DNA of 64,000 nt, taken from positions 310,001-374,000 of the forward strand of contig JAIPJS010000001.1 of assembly GCA_021734025.1 (NCBI GenBank), written 5' to 3'. This DNA is from Candidatus Neomarinimicrobiota bacterium. GTDB lineage: Bacteria; Fidelibacterota; JAANXI01. Under the pieces are notes generated by a model. The model was not told the DNA's origin. It did not search any database and saw only the letters and a list, made by a program, of their open reading frames with translations. Shown here one piece after another: positions 35,613 to 44,613 of the stretch; the first letter of the stretch is position 1, and each line of letters starts with the position of its first letter. Both the position numbers and the translations under genes were made by a program.

Positions 35613-35645
35613 AGAACCCCGGCTGTAAAGCCGGGGGGCTCCATT
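35613..35645. repeat. Hairpin with GTAA tetraloop, copy 2
   Basis: CCCCGGCT pairs perfectly with AGCCGGGG around GTAA (35617-35636). The flanks CAAGAA on the left and CTCCATT on the right recur, with small changes, around the copy at 50662. Confidence 0.7.
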
Positions 35646-35688
35646 ATCGAGGCGATGTAAGTGAAGACCGGGATAATGTCTGGTCCGT

Positions 35689-35718
35689 AAAAAGGGGTTA
35701 TAAATGCCCCTTTTTTAT
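35689..35718 (+). terminator. Rho-independent terminator after the SDR region
   Basis: AAAAAGGGG (35689-35697) pairs with CCCCTTTTTT (35707-35716) around TTATAAATG, ending in a T tract. It closes the SDR transcript before the dCMP deaminase gene. Confidence 0.85.
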
Positions 35719-35760
35719 TTGTATTTTTTCCAATCAAATTACATATGGGAAGAACCGAAT

Positions 35761-36246
35761 ATGGCGCGAAAATCCTGGGATGAATATTTTATCGATATCC
35801 TGCATTCTGCGCGGGAGCGGGCAACGTGCGATCGTGGTCGGTCGGCGGCCTTGCTGGTAAAGAATAATCACATTCTAAGCACCGGTTATGTTGGGAGTCC
35901 GGCCGGTATTGACCATTGCAGCGAGGTGGGCCATGAATTTATTGATAGCTACGAAAAGAACGATGCCGGAGAAATCGAGCTCCGTCAACACTGTGTCCGT
36001 ACCGTGCACGCTGAACAGAACGCCATCAGCCAGGCAGCGAAATTTGGTATTGCCGTCGAAGGGGCAACCCTGTACTGTACCATGTTTCCGTGTTATACCT
36101 GTGCAAAAATGCTGGTGAATGTTGGGATCAACCGTATCATCGCTGAATTTGACTACCAGAGCAGCGAGAAGAGTAAAATTTTGTTCAATCAACTACAGAT
36201 TCCCTATTTTGTTCTGAATGAGGGAGATCAGTTAGAATATTCTTGA
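35761..36246 (+). CDS. Deoxycytidylate (dCMP) deaminase family protein
   Basis: A 161-residue zinc deaminase most like dCMP deaminase, which converts dCMP to dUMP to feed thymidylate synthesis. The zinc site is formed by His in TVHAEQNAI and the two Cys in MFPCYTCAKM; the catalytic Glu is in HAE. An inner CSEVGHE segment fits the dCMP branch rather than cytidine deaminase. The ATG at 35761 has GGAAG about nine bases upstream. ComEB proteins share this fold, so a competence-linked role is an alternative. Confidence 0.9.
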   Translation: MARKSWDEYFIDILHSARERATCDRGRSAALLVKNNHILSTGYVGSPAGIDHCSEVGHEFIDSYEKNDAGEIELRQHCVRTVHAEQNAISQAAKFGIAVEGATLYCTMFPCYTCAKMLVNVGINRIIAEFDYQSSEKSKILFNQLQIPYFVLNEGDQLEYS

Positions 36247-36296
36247 GTAACTTTGACTTACAACTTCGTAGATTACCGAGGTATTAAGGACACTTT

Positions 36297-38360
36297 ATGG
36301 CGCAGCAAGTCGGCCCCAAAGACACGTTAGAAAAACATCTAAAACTACCGGCGGTTATCGCTTTCGGCATCGGCCCGATGCTGAGTTCCGGCGTTTTTCT
36401 TCTCCCGGGAATGGTGTACGGCAAGGTCGGCCCGGCCGGCATCCTTGCCTATATTGTTGCCGGATTGTTGATCCTGCCATCCTTGATGAGTAAGGCGGAA
36501 CTGGCGACTGCCATGCCACGCGCCGGTGGGACCTACTACTTTCTCGATCGGAGTATGGGGCCGCTTATCGGTACCATCTCCGGATTCGGTACATGGTTAT
36601 CTCTCTCCTTTAAGGCGGCGTTCGAGCTCATCGGGCTTGGCGCATATCTGGTGATTTTCTTTCACTTGCCGGTGAAGCCTGTGGCGATTGCACTTTGTGT
36701 GGTCTTTGGTGTGCTAAATATCAGCGGTGTGAAAAACGTCGGTCGGGTGCAAGCCATCCTGGTGTCCATTCTGCTGGGGATTCTAGCGTATTTTACCGCC
36801 CGTGGTTTTCTTCATATCGACGCTGACAGTTATACGCCGTTTTTCGTGAAGGGCTCGGATTCCTTCCTGGCTGCAGTGGGGTTTGTTTTCGTCGGATTTG
36901 CTGGTCTTACAAAAATTGCCAGCGTGGCGGAAGAGGTGGATAACCTGGAACGGAATATTCCGCTGGGCATGATCCTGGCCCTTTTCATCAGTTTGATAAT
37001 CTACGTACTGGTGATGATCGTTTTGGTTGGGACTGTCCCGGCAGAAACGCTGAAAAACACGCTCACGCCACTCACGGATTCCGCCCAGGGTTTCATGGGG
37101 CTGGCGGGCAAGATTTTACTGGCCGCAGGTGCAGTGCTTGCCTTTATTGCTTCGGCCAATGTGGGCATAACGGCGGCATCCCGTTATCCGTTGGCGATGA
37201 GCCGCGATAATCTGATGGCCCCGGTGTTTAAAAAATTGGGCCGGTTCCAGACGCCTACCAATTCAATCATATTTACCATCAGCGTGATGATTTTGTTTAT
37301 TATTATTCTAAGCCCGGAGGGAATTGCCAAGGTAGCCAGCGCCTTTAAACTGTTAATTTTCGGCCTGGTGAATCTGGCTGTTGTGGCGATGCGTGAGAGT
37401 AAGATTGAATCGTACGATCCCTCATTTAAGTCTCTCTGGTATCCATGGCCGCAGATTATCGGTATTTTAGCACCAATAGTCCTTATCCCGTTTCTGGGAG
37501 CGATCCCGCTCTTTTTCTCTGGCGGTATAGTGGTATTTGGTATTCTTTGGTATTTCTTTTACGGCCAGAAACGTGTGGAACGAAGCGGCGCCATGACCCA
37601 TGTGTTCCAGAGATTAGGACGGGCAGCGACGCCTCAGCTGGATCAAGAACTCCGTCAGATCCTGCGTGAAAAAGGATTGCGGAAGGAAGATGAATTTGAA
37701 GAGAGTATTTTGACGGCATCAATTCTGTTCCACGAGCCGAAAGATTCGTATGATAAGATCTTGCGGAGGGCATCCGGCGCGCTTGCGGAGAAACTGGGGT
37801 TATCCGATGAAACGATATACGAGGCACTGAGCAAGACAAATCAGATGGGAGATACTCCGATTGGGAAGCACATTGCGCTTCCACATGCCCGTCTGGAGAA
37901 CGTGGACACCCATGGACTGGTAATTGTCCATTCCCGTGAGGGTGTGGAGGTGGATGAATCATCGGCGGCAATCCATGCATTATTTATCCTGATTAGCCCA
38001 AAGGAGGATCCGGGTGAGCACCTGCGATTCCTTGCGGAACTGGCCAACAGGGCAGAAGGCCTCGATTTTGGTGGAGAGTGGCGTTACCTGACCAGTCAGG
38101 ACGATATCCGAAATCAATTTGTAAGATCAGGCGAAGTGACTGAGGTAACCCTGACGGAATCGCGTTTTATTGGAAAAAGGATTAGCGATATCCAGGTCCA
38201 TGACCAATGTCTTATTGCACTGATTAATCGCCAAAATTCCATGATAGTGCCGCACGGCAGCACAACCCTTGAGCAGGGTGACAGACTTACTATCATCGGT
38301 GATGAAAAAGCCGTGCAGGAGATGGAGAGATATATCCTCGGGCAGGGGAACAAGGGATAA
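36297..38360 (+). CDS. APC-type permease fused to a PTS IIA domain and an RCK_C domain
   Basis: A 687-residue three-part protein. Residues 1-425 form an APC-superfamily amino-acid permease with about twelve helices (FGIGPMLSSGVFLLPG, then PRAGGTYYFLDR). Residues about 465-610 are a fructose-type PTS EIIA domain (PTS_EIIA_2) with the phosphoacceptor His530 in IALPHARLE. Residues about 611-682 match the RCK_C/TrkA_C ligand-binding fold (RFIGKRISDIQVHDQCLIALI, EQGDRLTIIGDE). The layout suggests transport that is gated by PTS phosphorylation state and by a small ligand. No EI, HPr or sugar EIIBC genes are nearby. The transported substrate is not known. AAGGA precedes the ATG; a terminator follows. 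Confidence 0.9.
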   Translation: MAQQVGPKDTLEKHLKLPAVIAFGIGPMLSSGVFLLPGMVYGKVGPAGILAYIVAGLLILPSLMSKAELATAMPRAGGTYYFLDRSMGPLIGTISGFGTWLSLSFKAAFELIGLGAYLVIFFHLPVKPVAIALCVVFGVLNISGVKNVGRVQAILVSILLGILAYFTARGFLHIDADSYTPFFVKGSDSFLAAVGFVFVGFAGLTKIASVAEEVDNLERNIPLGMILALFISLIIYVLVMIVLVGTVPAETLKNTLTPLTDSAQGFMGLAGKILLAAGAVLAFIASANVGITAASRYPLAMSRDNLMAPVFKKLGRFQTPTNSIIFTISVMILFIIILSPEGIAKVASAFKLLIFGLVNLAVVAMRESKIESYDPSFKSLWYPWPQIIGILAPIVLIPFLGAIPLFFSGGIVVFGILWYFFYGQKRVERSGAMTHVFQRLGRAATPQLDQELRQILREKGLRKEDEFEESILTASILFHEPKDSYDKILRRASGALAEKLGLSDETIYEALSKTNQMGDTPIGKHIALPHARLENVDTHGLVIVHSREGVEVDESSAAIHALFILISPKEDPGEHLRFLAELANRAEGLDFGGEWRYLTSQDDIRNQFVRSGEVTEVTLTESRFIGKRISDIQVHDQCLIALINRQNSMIVPHGSTTLEQGDRLTIIGDEKAVQEMERYILGQGNKG

Positions 38361-38390
38361 GGTCACAGAAAAAAAATAGTTCGGTAGATA

Positions 38391-38424
38391 AAAAAAGCCC
38401 CGGCGTTGACCGGGGCTTTTTTAT
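38391..38424. terminator. Bidirectional terminator between convergent genes
   Basis: AAAAAAGCCCCGG pairs with CCGGGGCTTTTTT around CGTTGA. With A and T runs on both sides it can stop transcription from the permease gene and from the PPIase gene on the other strand. Confidence 0.92.
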
Positions 38425-38447
38425 TCCCTAAATGAAAATGAGCGATA

Positions 38448-40259
38448 CTACAGAATCTGTTCCCGGTTATCGACAATTTTTGCTTCGTTCCTGAGTGACT
38501 CAATCCAGTTGGTCATAAACTGATTCTGTTTTTGATTGAGCAGGCGCTGGCGAATCTGTTGCTTTTTCTCTGCGTAATCTTCTTCGTTTAATTCAGAACG
38601 TTCCAGCACTTTTATAATAAACCCACCCCGACTGGTACGAATCGCAGGTGAAATTTCACCGCCATCCAGGGCTCGAATAGCACCTTTAAGTGCCGGAGCC
38701 TCACCGAGACCCGGAATATTTCCGGAGAGGGTAAAGCTTTCCGTGCTTTCGTAGACAAGCAGTTCATTTGATTCAGCGAGCTCCTCCAGGGAGATCTCTG
38801 TTGAAACCTGACCGTGTACCTCCTGGATCCGCTGGAATGCGATTTTACGTTTATTTTCACTTACCAGGGTTCTGGAGATTCTGTCTCTGAGATCCTCGAG
38901 TGGACGAACAAACGGTTGCTGTATTTCTGCGACCCGGAAGACATAATAGCCATTATCATTTTCGATGACATCGCTTATAGATCCGACGGGATTGGAAAAG
39001 GCGAACCGGAGTGCTTCTTCAAACTGACCGAGACCGGGAACGAATCCGGCATCCCGGGCAAATGGGTTTGTAGATTGGATAGTGACGTCGTTGGAATCGG
39101 CGCTTTTCTGGAAGCTGTAATCCTGGGCGTCGAAAAGAAAGAGATTAGCCTGAGAGCGCTGCTCCTCCAATGTTGTGGGGCTTGGGGTGACCTCGATGAG
39201 TACGTGGCTGGCTTTAATCTGGTTTTCGCCATCCTGGACCCGTTTATCGTGGACCTTGATCACATGATAGCCGAACCGCGTTTGGACGGGTCCGACAACG
39301 GCTCCAGCGTCAGCATCAAATGCTGCTTCCTCAAATCCCGGTACCATCTGGCCTTCGCCAAACCACCCGAGATCGCCACCCTGGCTTGCGGAGGGGCCTT
39401 CTGAGTACTGACGGGCTAATTCGGCAAAATCTGCGCCGTTACGTGCCTGCTCAAGAACATCCCTGGCAGTATTCAGTGCGGCGGCTGTGTCATCGTTGGC
39501 AGGGGTTTTGGGAAATTCCGCATATTCCAGTACACGTTTTTCCGGTACGCGATATTCATCGATATGGCTCTGGTAATATTCTTTGATTTCTGCTTCGGCC
39601 GGTTGTGCTTCCTCATCGGAAATATTCCTGAGCGGCACCTGGAGGTATTCAATGGTGAAATTGATATTCTGATCGACATATGCCTGGCGAATTTCGTCCT
39701 GGTACACATTGACCGATGCGAGTAACATACTCTGAAGTTTCTGGGCCGGCAGGGAAGCGCGGACCATATTTTCCACAGCGACCCACTCGTCACCAACTGG
39801 GTTATTTAGCGCTTCCAGGTATTTATTCCGATCGAACTGACCATCCGTCTGAAACGCTTCCACGTTCCGAATCGCCTGCGGAGGATTGGTCCGGAGCTCC
39901 CGTAAAATATCCTGATTGGTTACCTGGATATTTCGCTCTTCCACAGCTTGCCTGACCAGCGTCTCCGTGACAAGTTGATCCCACAACTGCTGTTCAATCT
40001 GATTACGCTGTTGTTCGGTCAGAGCACTATTCTGCGATTGCTGGCGCACACGTTCGTATTCATTTTGCAGCAGGCGGTAATACTGCTGCGGGGTGATTTC
40101 GCGGCCATTAATCACCGCGATGTTTTTCGGTTGTCCCTGTTGACCACCTTGCCCGCTAAAACTTGCACCCCATTCGAATACGATGAGGCCAACAAATGCC
40201 AGGATCAGTATCCAGAGCATTATTTTGGTGTTACTGCGAAGATTTGTCATTAAACCCAT
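38448..40259 (-). CDS. Membrane-anchored peptidylprolyl isomerase (PpiD/SurA-like)
   Basis: A 603-residue periplasmic folding factor. One N-terminal helix (about residues 13-30) anchors it in the inner membrane, followed by a SurA_N-type chaperone region (INGREITPQQYYRLL) and a parvulin rotamase domain near residue 230-335 (ARQYSEGPSASQGGDLGWFGEGQMVPGFEEA, read with its GYHVIKV end). A second, more divergent parvulin-like region and a coiled tail follow. It would help fold proteins destined for the outer membrane. GGAGG lies 11 bases before the ATG. Confidence 0.9.
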   Translation of the reverse strand: MGLMTNLRSNTKIMLWILILAFVGLIVFEWGASFSGQGGQQGQPKNIAVINGREITPQQYYRLLQNEYERVRQQSQNSALTEQQRNQIEQQLWDQLVTETLVRQAVEERNIQVTNQDILRELRTNPPQAIRNVEAFQTDGQFDRNKYLEALNNPVGDEWVAVENMVRASLPAQKLQSMLLASVNVYQDEIRQAYVDQNINFTIEYLQVPLRNISDEEAQPAEAEIKEYYQSHIDEYRVPEKRVLEYAEFPKTPANDDTAAALNTARDVLEQARNGADFAELARQYSEGPSASQGGDLGWFGEGQMVPGFEEAAFDADAGAVVGPVQTRFGYHVIKVHDKRVQDGENQIKASHVLIEVTPSPTTLEEQRSQANLFLFDAQDYSFQKSADSNDVTIQSTNPFARDAGFVPGLGQFEEALRFAFSNPVGSISDVIENDNGYYVFRVAEIQQPFVRPLEDLRDRISRTLVSENKRKIAFQRIQEVHGQVSTEISLEELAESNELLVYESTESFTLSGNIPGLGEAPALKGAIRALDGGEISPAIRTSRGGFIIKVLERSELNEEDYAEKKQQIRQRLLNQKQNQFMTNWIESLRNEAKIVDNREQIL

Positions 40260-40461
40260 TTAAACTATTTCCTCCATCTGTGTGTCAGTGCTCCGAAAAT
40301 TTCTATGATAGCATAAGCATCAAAAAATATATCATATGTTACCGGCGTCTGCAATACAGAAAACCCCTGATTTCCCAGTGAATAGGAGAAATTTTCATTT
40401 CGCCCGTTGACAATGCAGGGAAATCAATGTACATTTTTGTCGCTTTTTGAGAGAAACACTT

Positions 40462-40534
40462 GGGGCCATAGCTCAGCTGGGAGAGCGCGTGAATGGCATT
40501 CACGAGGTCCGGGGTTCGAGCCCCCGTGGCTCCA
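40462..40534 (+). tRNA. tRNA-Ala (anticodon GGC)
   Basis: A 73-nt cloverleaf: acceptor GGGGCCA/TGGCTCC, D arm GCTC/GAGC, anticodon stem CGTGA/TCACG around ATGGCAT, T arm CGGGG/CCCCG around TTCGAGC. Anticodon GGC reads GCC and GCT. CCA is not encoded. A terminator follows ten bases on. Confidence 0.96.
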
Positions 40535-40543
40535 CACCTTCAG

Positions 40544-40577
40544 AACCCGCATGGTTATAGGTCATGCGGGTTTTTGT
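40544..40577 (+). terminator. Rho-independent terminator after tRNA-Ala
   Basis: AACCCGCATG pairs with CATGCGGGTT around a nine-base loop and runs into TTTTTG. Confidence 0.9.
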
Positions 40578-40599
40578 GTTTTAATTTGACGAGTGCAAG

Positions 40600-40731
40600 A
40601 TGTATTACTCCCTTTTCATCCTCTATTGCGAGAAGGCCGATCGGTTTTATATTGGCGTCTCCGACGACGTGGAACACCGCCTAACCGAACACAACAGCGG
40701 TAAGTCCGTCCATGGCCCTGTACGGGGTTAA
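40600..40731 (+). pseudogene. Truncated GIY-YIG nuclease remnant
   Basis: Forty-three residues match the start of a small GIY-YIG endonuclease (YhbQ/UvrC-N type): YYSLFILYCEKADRFYIGV, then LTEHNSGKS. A stop follows at the point where family members continue with a conserved Arg and the catalytic Glu region, so only the N-terminal half remains and it should be inactive. No continuation is seen in other frames of the next 200 bases. It lies 25 bases after a tRNA terminator, a typical place for insertion debris. Confidence 0.7.
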
Positions 40732-41249
40732 ATAAAAGACCTACCACGAAGCTGGTAAAGATCTCCTGATAATATCAATGATTTCCGAGATGTGGCAGGT
40801 GGTTTGGCATACTATACTTATCGAGTCAGCTCAATAAGTAGGATAGTCCGATATTTTTTTATCTGTTGACCGTTCGATTAAAATAAAAATGATTGAAATA
40901 TGATCGATATGAGGAAATTACGCAGCAAACAGTCTCGAAAATAACATATTCCAATGTATTCTTTGGTTTTGGCTTGTTGTATTTCAATTATGGAGATTGA
41001 ACTATTTATCTTCGGATATTATGACTTACTGTAGCCGGACTCGACACCCGCATATTCACAATTTACCCGTTGCTTTCTCTTTTAAAGAATGCGTACATTC
41101 TTTCGATTTTTTGCTATATACAATTGCCGCATGTCAGGGCAAATTTTAAATATATCACAATTATGTAAACACATTTTCGGGTTGTTAAAATAGTCTGATA
41201 TAACTTCGCGGATAGAAAAGCATCTACAATAAATCAGAGGTGGTTAGTT
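40732..41249. other. AT-rich spacer with inverted repeats, no gene seen
   Basis: A 518-base A+T-rich spacer after the GIY-YIG remnant. It holds a nested long-range pairing (ACCTACCAC at 40739-40747 with GTGGCAGGT at 40792-40800, one mismatch; ATCTC with GAGAT inside), a hairpin TACTTATCGAG/CTCAATAAGTA at 40815-40840, and AAAGAATG/CATTCTTT at 41084-41103. No credible gene is seen. These could be operator sites or remains of an inserted element. Confidence 0.45.
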
Positions 41250-42122
41250 ATGACAATGCATCAAATTACTGGCAGGGCTGTATCCAGTATTCTACCATTA
41301 ATGTTGGCATTTATCCTGTTCACCTGTAGCCAACAGAATAATATCAAGACTTCTAGCGTGGAAACCGGTAAAAAGAGCGTCCGCGTGACGGATAATATCC
41401 GATATCGATCTGGGGACACCGACGCCTGGCTCTTGGACCTGGCGGTTCCGGAGAACTTTGGAGAAACACCGCGACCGGCGATCGTCATTATTCATGGCGG
41501 TGGCTGGCGAGCTGGTGCAAAGGATGTGAACGTCTATCGGAAAATGCTGGTGGATTATGCCTTCAAGGGGTATGTCACCATCTCCGTGGAATACCGGCTC
41601 ATCGATGAAGCGCCGTTTCCGGCCTGCATCGAAGACGTCAAAACCGCTGTTCGCTGGCTCCGGGCACATGCTGATGAGTTAAACGTGGATTCGGATCGGA
41701 TTGGAGCCTTCGGACATTCGGCCGGAGCGCATCTTGCGATGATGGTCGCCATGACGCCGGACATAGAAGGATTCAAGACTGAGGAGTGGAGTGAGTATTC
41801 CAGCCACGTCACGTCCGTGGTCGGAGGCTCAACGCCGACGGAGATTAAATGGGAAGGTGACATTGCTTCACCCAAATATTGGCCTATCAATTATATCGCT
41901 GCCGATCATCCGCCGATGCTCCTCATCCACGGGACGGCAGATAAGATCGTTCCGATAGACCCGGTGGACGAGTTCGTTAAACAGATGAGGTCTGCCGGAA
42001 TGGATGATTTAACATACATGCGTATCGATAGCGGCAATCATGGTGTAGCCTATGAGTATCATCTGGATCAAACCGATCCGGCCATCGAAGCCTTCTTTGA
42101 ACGAACCCTGAAAAATCAATAA
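41250..42122 (+). CDS. Alpha/beta hydrolase, probable lipoprotein esterase
   Basis: A 290-residue hydrolase of the BD-FAE/carboxylesterase type. The oxyanion motif HGGGWRAG, the nucleophile elbow GAFGHSAGAHLA, the acid in HGTADKIVPID and the His in GNHGVAY make up the active site. An N-terminal hydrophobic segment ends FILFTCSQ, which may be a lipoprotein signal, so the enzyme would be anchored in the envelope. Substrate unknown; small ester bonds such as those of acetylated sugars are typical. It is the first of three accessory genes on this strand. Confidence 0.85.
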   Translation: MTMHQITGRAVSSILPLMLAFILFTCSQQNNIKTSSVETGKKSVRVTDNIRYRSGDTDAWLLDLAVPENFGETPRPAIVIIHGGGWRAGAKDVNVYRKMLVDYAFKGYVTISVEYRLIDEAPFPACIEDVKTAVRWLRAHADELNVDSDRIGAFGHSAGAHLAMMVAMTPDIEGFKTEEWSEYSSHVTSVVGGSTPTEIKWEGDIASPKYWPINYIAADHPPMLLIHGTADKIVPIDPVDEFVKQMRSAGMDDLTYMRIDSGNHGVAYEYHLDQTDPAIEAFFERTLKNQ

Positions 42123-42183
42123 ATCGGGATCTGAGTATTCCCGGTCCGGATGATAAGTTGAAGCCGAATAAGGATAGAGACTG

Positions 42184-43425
42184 ATGCGGGAGATTGCCTA
42201 CAACCGAAAGCCGCGAATCCAGGTTGTTGATGCCATCCGGGGATTTGCCCTCCTTGGGATCCTGTTGCTCCATTCTATCGAGCACTACGACTTCCTGCGC
42301 GCGGCAGACATGAATCCGGCCATTTTTGCGCCTCTCGACCCCTACGTTGACCGGATTATCCGATTCCTCTTCGCCGGGAAGGCGTATTCCATGTTTTCCA
42401 TCATGTTCGGATTGAGCTTTTTCATCCAGATGGACCGGCAGGAGCAGCGCGGCGTGGACTTCCGCAGAACTTTTCTGTGGAGACTGGCTATTCTGTTTGT
42501 CTTTGGATACCTCCATGGATTAATCTACTCCGGGGATATCCTGAAAATTTACGCTGTCCTGGGTGTCCCACTGGTACTCCTGTACAATCGGAACAATAAA
42601 TTTCTGCTCGGATTGGCATTGTTAATAATTTTGCAGGTACCAACGATTTATAATCTGATTTATTCCTTCCTGCATCCGGAGTACGTCTTCGACCGAAGTA
42701 TTCTCGGCTCGCTCTGGGGACAGGCAAATCAGACCTTTGGTTCCGGGACCTTCCTGGAGGTGGTGCGTTTTAACGCCTGGAAAGGTATCATGGCTGTTTG
42801 GGCATGGATGTATTTCAACGGAAGGTATTTGCAGCTCATCGGATTTTTTATCCTTGGGTTACTCATAGGGAAGAGCCGGTATTTCGAAAACGTTGGAGAA
42901 TATTCGCGTCAGACAAAGCACGTCCTCGGCAGCAGCGTGCTGGTATACGGGATTCTGTTGGCTATCGGTTCGCATACGGGCGGTCTTGAACTCACTAACA
43001 CGCAAGCGGGACTTTTAGGGACTCTAATTAATTCGTATTCAAACTTTGCACTTACGTTTATTCTTATGACATCTTTTGTTCTGGTATATCAGAGAATCCG
43101 GTACGAAAACAAGTTCTCCGGTCTTGCAGCCTATGGCAAGATGAGCCTGACCAGTTATGTGACGCAGGGGGTGATCGGTGCGCCATTTTTTTACGGGTAC
43201 GGACTGGCCATGTACCACTACTTCGGGCATACGATGAGCATTATCTACGGCGTCCTCTTTTTCCTGATCCAGATTTCCTTCTGTAGAATCTGGCTCCGGT
43301 ACTATAATTACGGGCCACTGGAGTGGCTCTGGCGGGCGATTACATATTTTGATTTTGACATTGCCTTCAGGAAGATTCGACCTGCAGTCCAATCTATTGA
43401 AGTGGCTGATTCATCCTCCGTGTAA
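42184..43425 (+). CDS. DUF418 domain-containing membrane protein
   Basis: A 413-residue membrane protein with about nine helices. The N-terminus has VVDAIRGFALLGILLLH and the C-terminal DUF418 block has GKMSLTSYVTQGVIG then GPLEWLWRAITY, both typical. The family is distantly related to acyltransferase-3 membrane enzymes; its function is not known. AAGGA precedes the ATG. It follows the hydrolase gene by 61 bases. Confidence 0.9.
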   Translation: MREIAYNRKPRIQVVDAIRGFALLGILLLHSIEHYDFLRAADMNPAIFAPLDPYVDRIIRFLFAGKAYSMFSIMFGLSFFIQMDRQEQRGVDFRRTFLWRLAILFVFGYLHGLIYSGDILKIYAVLGVPLVLLYNRNNKFLLGLALLIILQVPTIYNLIYSFLHPEYVFDRSILGSLWGQANQTFGSGTFLEVVRFNAWKGIMAVWAWMYFNGRYLQLIGFFILGLLIGKSRYFENVGEYSRQTKHVLGSSVLVYGILLAIGSHTGGLELTNTQAGLLGTLINSYSNFALTFILMTSFVLVYQRIRYENKFSGLAAYGKMSLTSYVTQGVIGAPFFYGYGLAMYHYFGHTMSIIYGVLFFLIQISFCRIWLRYYNYGPLEWLWRAITYFDFDIAFRKIRPAVQSIEVADSSSV

Positions 43426-43597
43426 AGAAAAGGTCAGACTTGTAGTGAGTAAATTACTTTTTTTGGTTTTCCGTTTAATTTCTTCCCGAATGTCCTGTTT
43501 CAATATATATATCTTTTCTGGTATATTAATTTCTGGATAGTAACTTCTCCTCCTCGGTTAGAGTTCGCAATAATCATACTGTAAGAGGGAATACTCT

Positions 43598-44533
43598 GTG
43601 AAGATTACACAAATAAAGTACACGTATATCTTTTTGGGAGCTATACTACCCCTGATAGTGTTATACTCTGGTGCAATGGGCCAGCCGTGGACGATAGCGC
43701 AGGATACCACAATCGGGATGGCTCAGAATATTCAACCCTTTTCGCTTCCAAATACGGAGGTGAGACAAATCCATTCTAGGGCGACCGGGATTTCTTATGT
43801 GCTATACGTTAGTCTGCCACATAATTATGAGAAAACCTCCCGGGGATACCCGGTGCTCTTCATGCTAGATGCGGATTACTCCTTTGCCATTGCCCATAAT
43901 GTCGTCGAACACTTTGTGCGTCGCGATAATCTGGAGGCAATGATATTGGTTGGGATCGCTTATCCCGGGAAGAGCCAGGACATGCGAACCTATCGGATTA
44001 ATCGGGTCCGGGATTATTCACCGTCGGCAATAGATTCCGGGGTATACTCAAAGGACATTTCCGTATATTCCGGAGGCGGAGAGCAATTTCTGCAATTCAT
44101 TCAACAGGAGCTCATCCCATTTATAGGACAAGAATACAGAACGTCAGCCGATCGTGGTATTGTCGGGCATTCGCTTGGAGGGTTGTTTGCCACCTGGACG
44201 CTTTTGACCTCGCCCACAACATTTAACCGATATATCATTATCAGCCCATCGCTCTGGTACGACGACGGGATGATCTTTGAAATAGATCATACGAATCTCC
44301 GAAAGTTGAAAGGGAGTAAAATGGCCGTTTTCTTTGGTGTCGGTTCTCACGAAAACCAACCATCCAGAGGCTGGCCAATGATTGACGATATGCGAAAGAT
44401 GGTCGGGCTTCTACGGGGATATCAAATTCCGGGATTGGATATTGAAAGCCAAATTTTCTCCAATGAAACGCACAACAGCGTATTTCCGGCTGGCTTCACC
44501 AGGGGAGTGAGAGAAGTTTATAGTTCGTTTTAA
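43598..44533 (+). CDS. Exported esterase of the Fes/esterase-D family
   Basis: A 311-residue alpha/beta hydrolase with an N-terminal signal peptide or anchor (about residues 7-26). The nucleophile elbow is GHSLGGLFATW, with SPSLWYDDG and a C-terminal His in ETHNSVFPAG, the pattern of the Pfam putative esterase family that includes siderophore esterases and antigen 85-like enzymes. GTG is the start with GAGGG upstream. There is no siderophore gene nearby, so substrate stays open. A bidirectional terminator follows. Confidence 0.85.
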   Translation: MKITQIKYTYIFLGAILPLIVLYSGAMGQPWTIAQDTTIGMAQNIQPFSLPNTEVRQIHSRATGISYVLYVSLPHNYEKTSRGYPVLFMLDADYSFAIAHNVVEHFVRRDNLEAMILVGIAYPGKSQDMRTYRINRVRDYSPSAIDSGVYSKDISVYSGGGEQFLQFIQQELIPFIGQEYRTSADRGIVGHSLGGLFATWTLLTSPTTFNRYIIISPSLWYDDGMIFEIDHTNLRKLKGSKMAVFFGVGSHENQPSRGWPMIDDMRKMVGLLRGYQIPGLDIESQIFSNETHNSVFPAGFTRGVREVYSSF

Positions 44534-44546
44534 GGTAGGAATCTCT

Positions 44547-44591
44547 TATAAAAATGTCCCCGCAATCGAAATTGCGGGGACATTTTTATAA
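44547..44591. terminator. Bidirectional terminator between convergent genes
   Basis: A long stem, AAAAATGTCCCCGCAAT with ATTGCGGGGACATTTTT, around CGAA. It separates the esterase gene from the OmpA-like gene on the other strand. Confidence 0.93.
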
Positions 44592-44613
44592 TCAGTCGGG
44601 TTGTTGATCTTTT

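Noticed and set aside
40407-40684. Short plus-strand frames across tRNA-Ala(GGC)
   Set aside because: They overlap a complete tRNA and terminator and have no ribosome site.
40462-44600. A complete integrated element at tRNA-Ala
   Set aside because: No integrase gene and no direct repeat of the tRNA 3' end could be found by eye; only weak signs of insertion remain.
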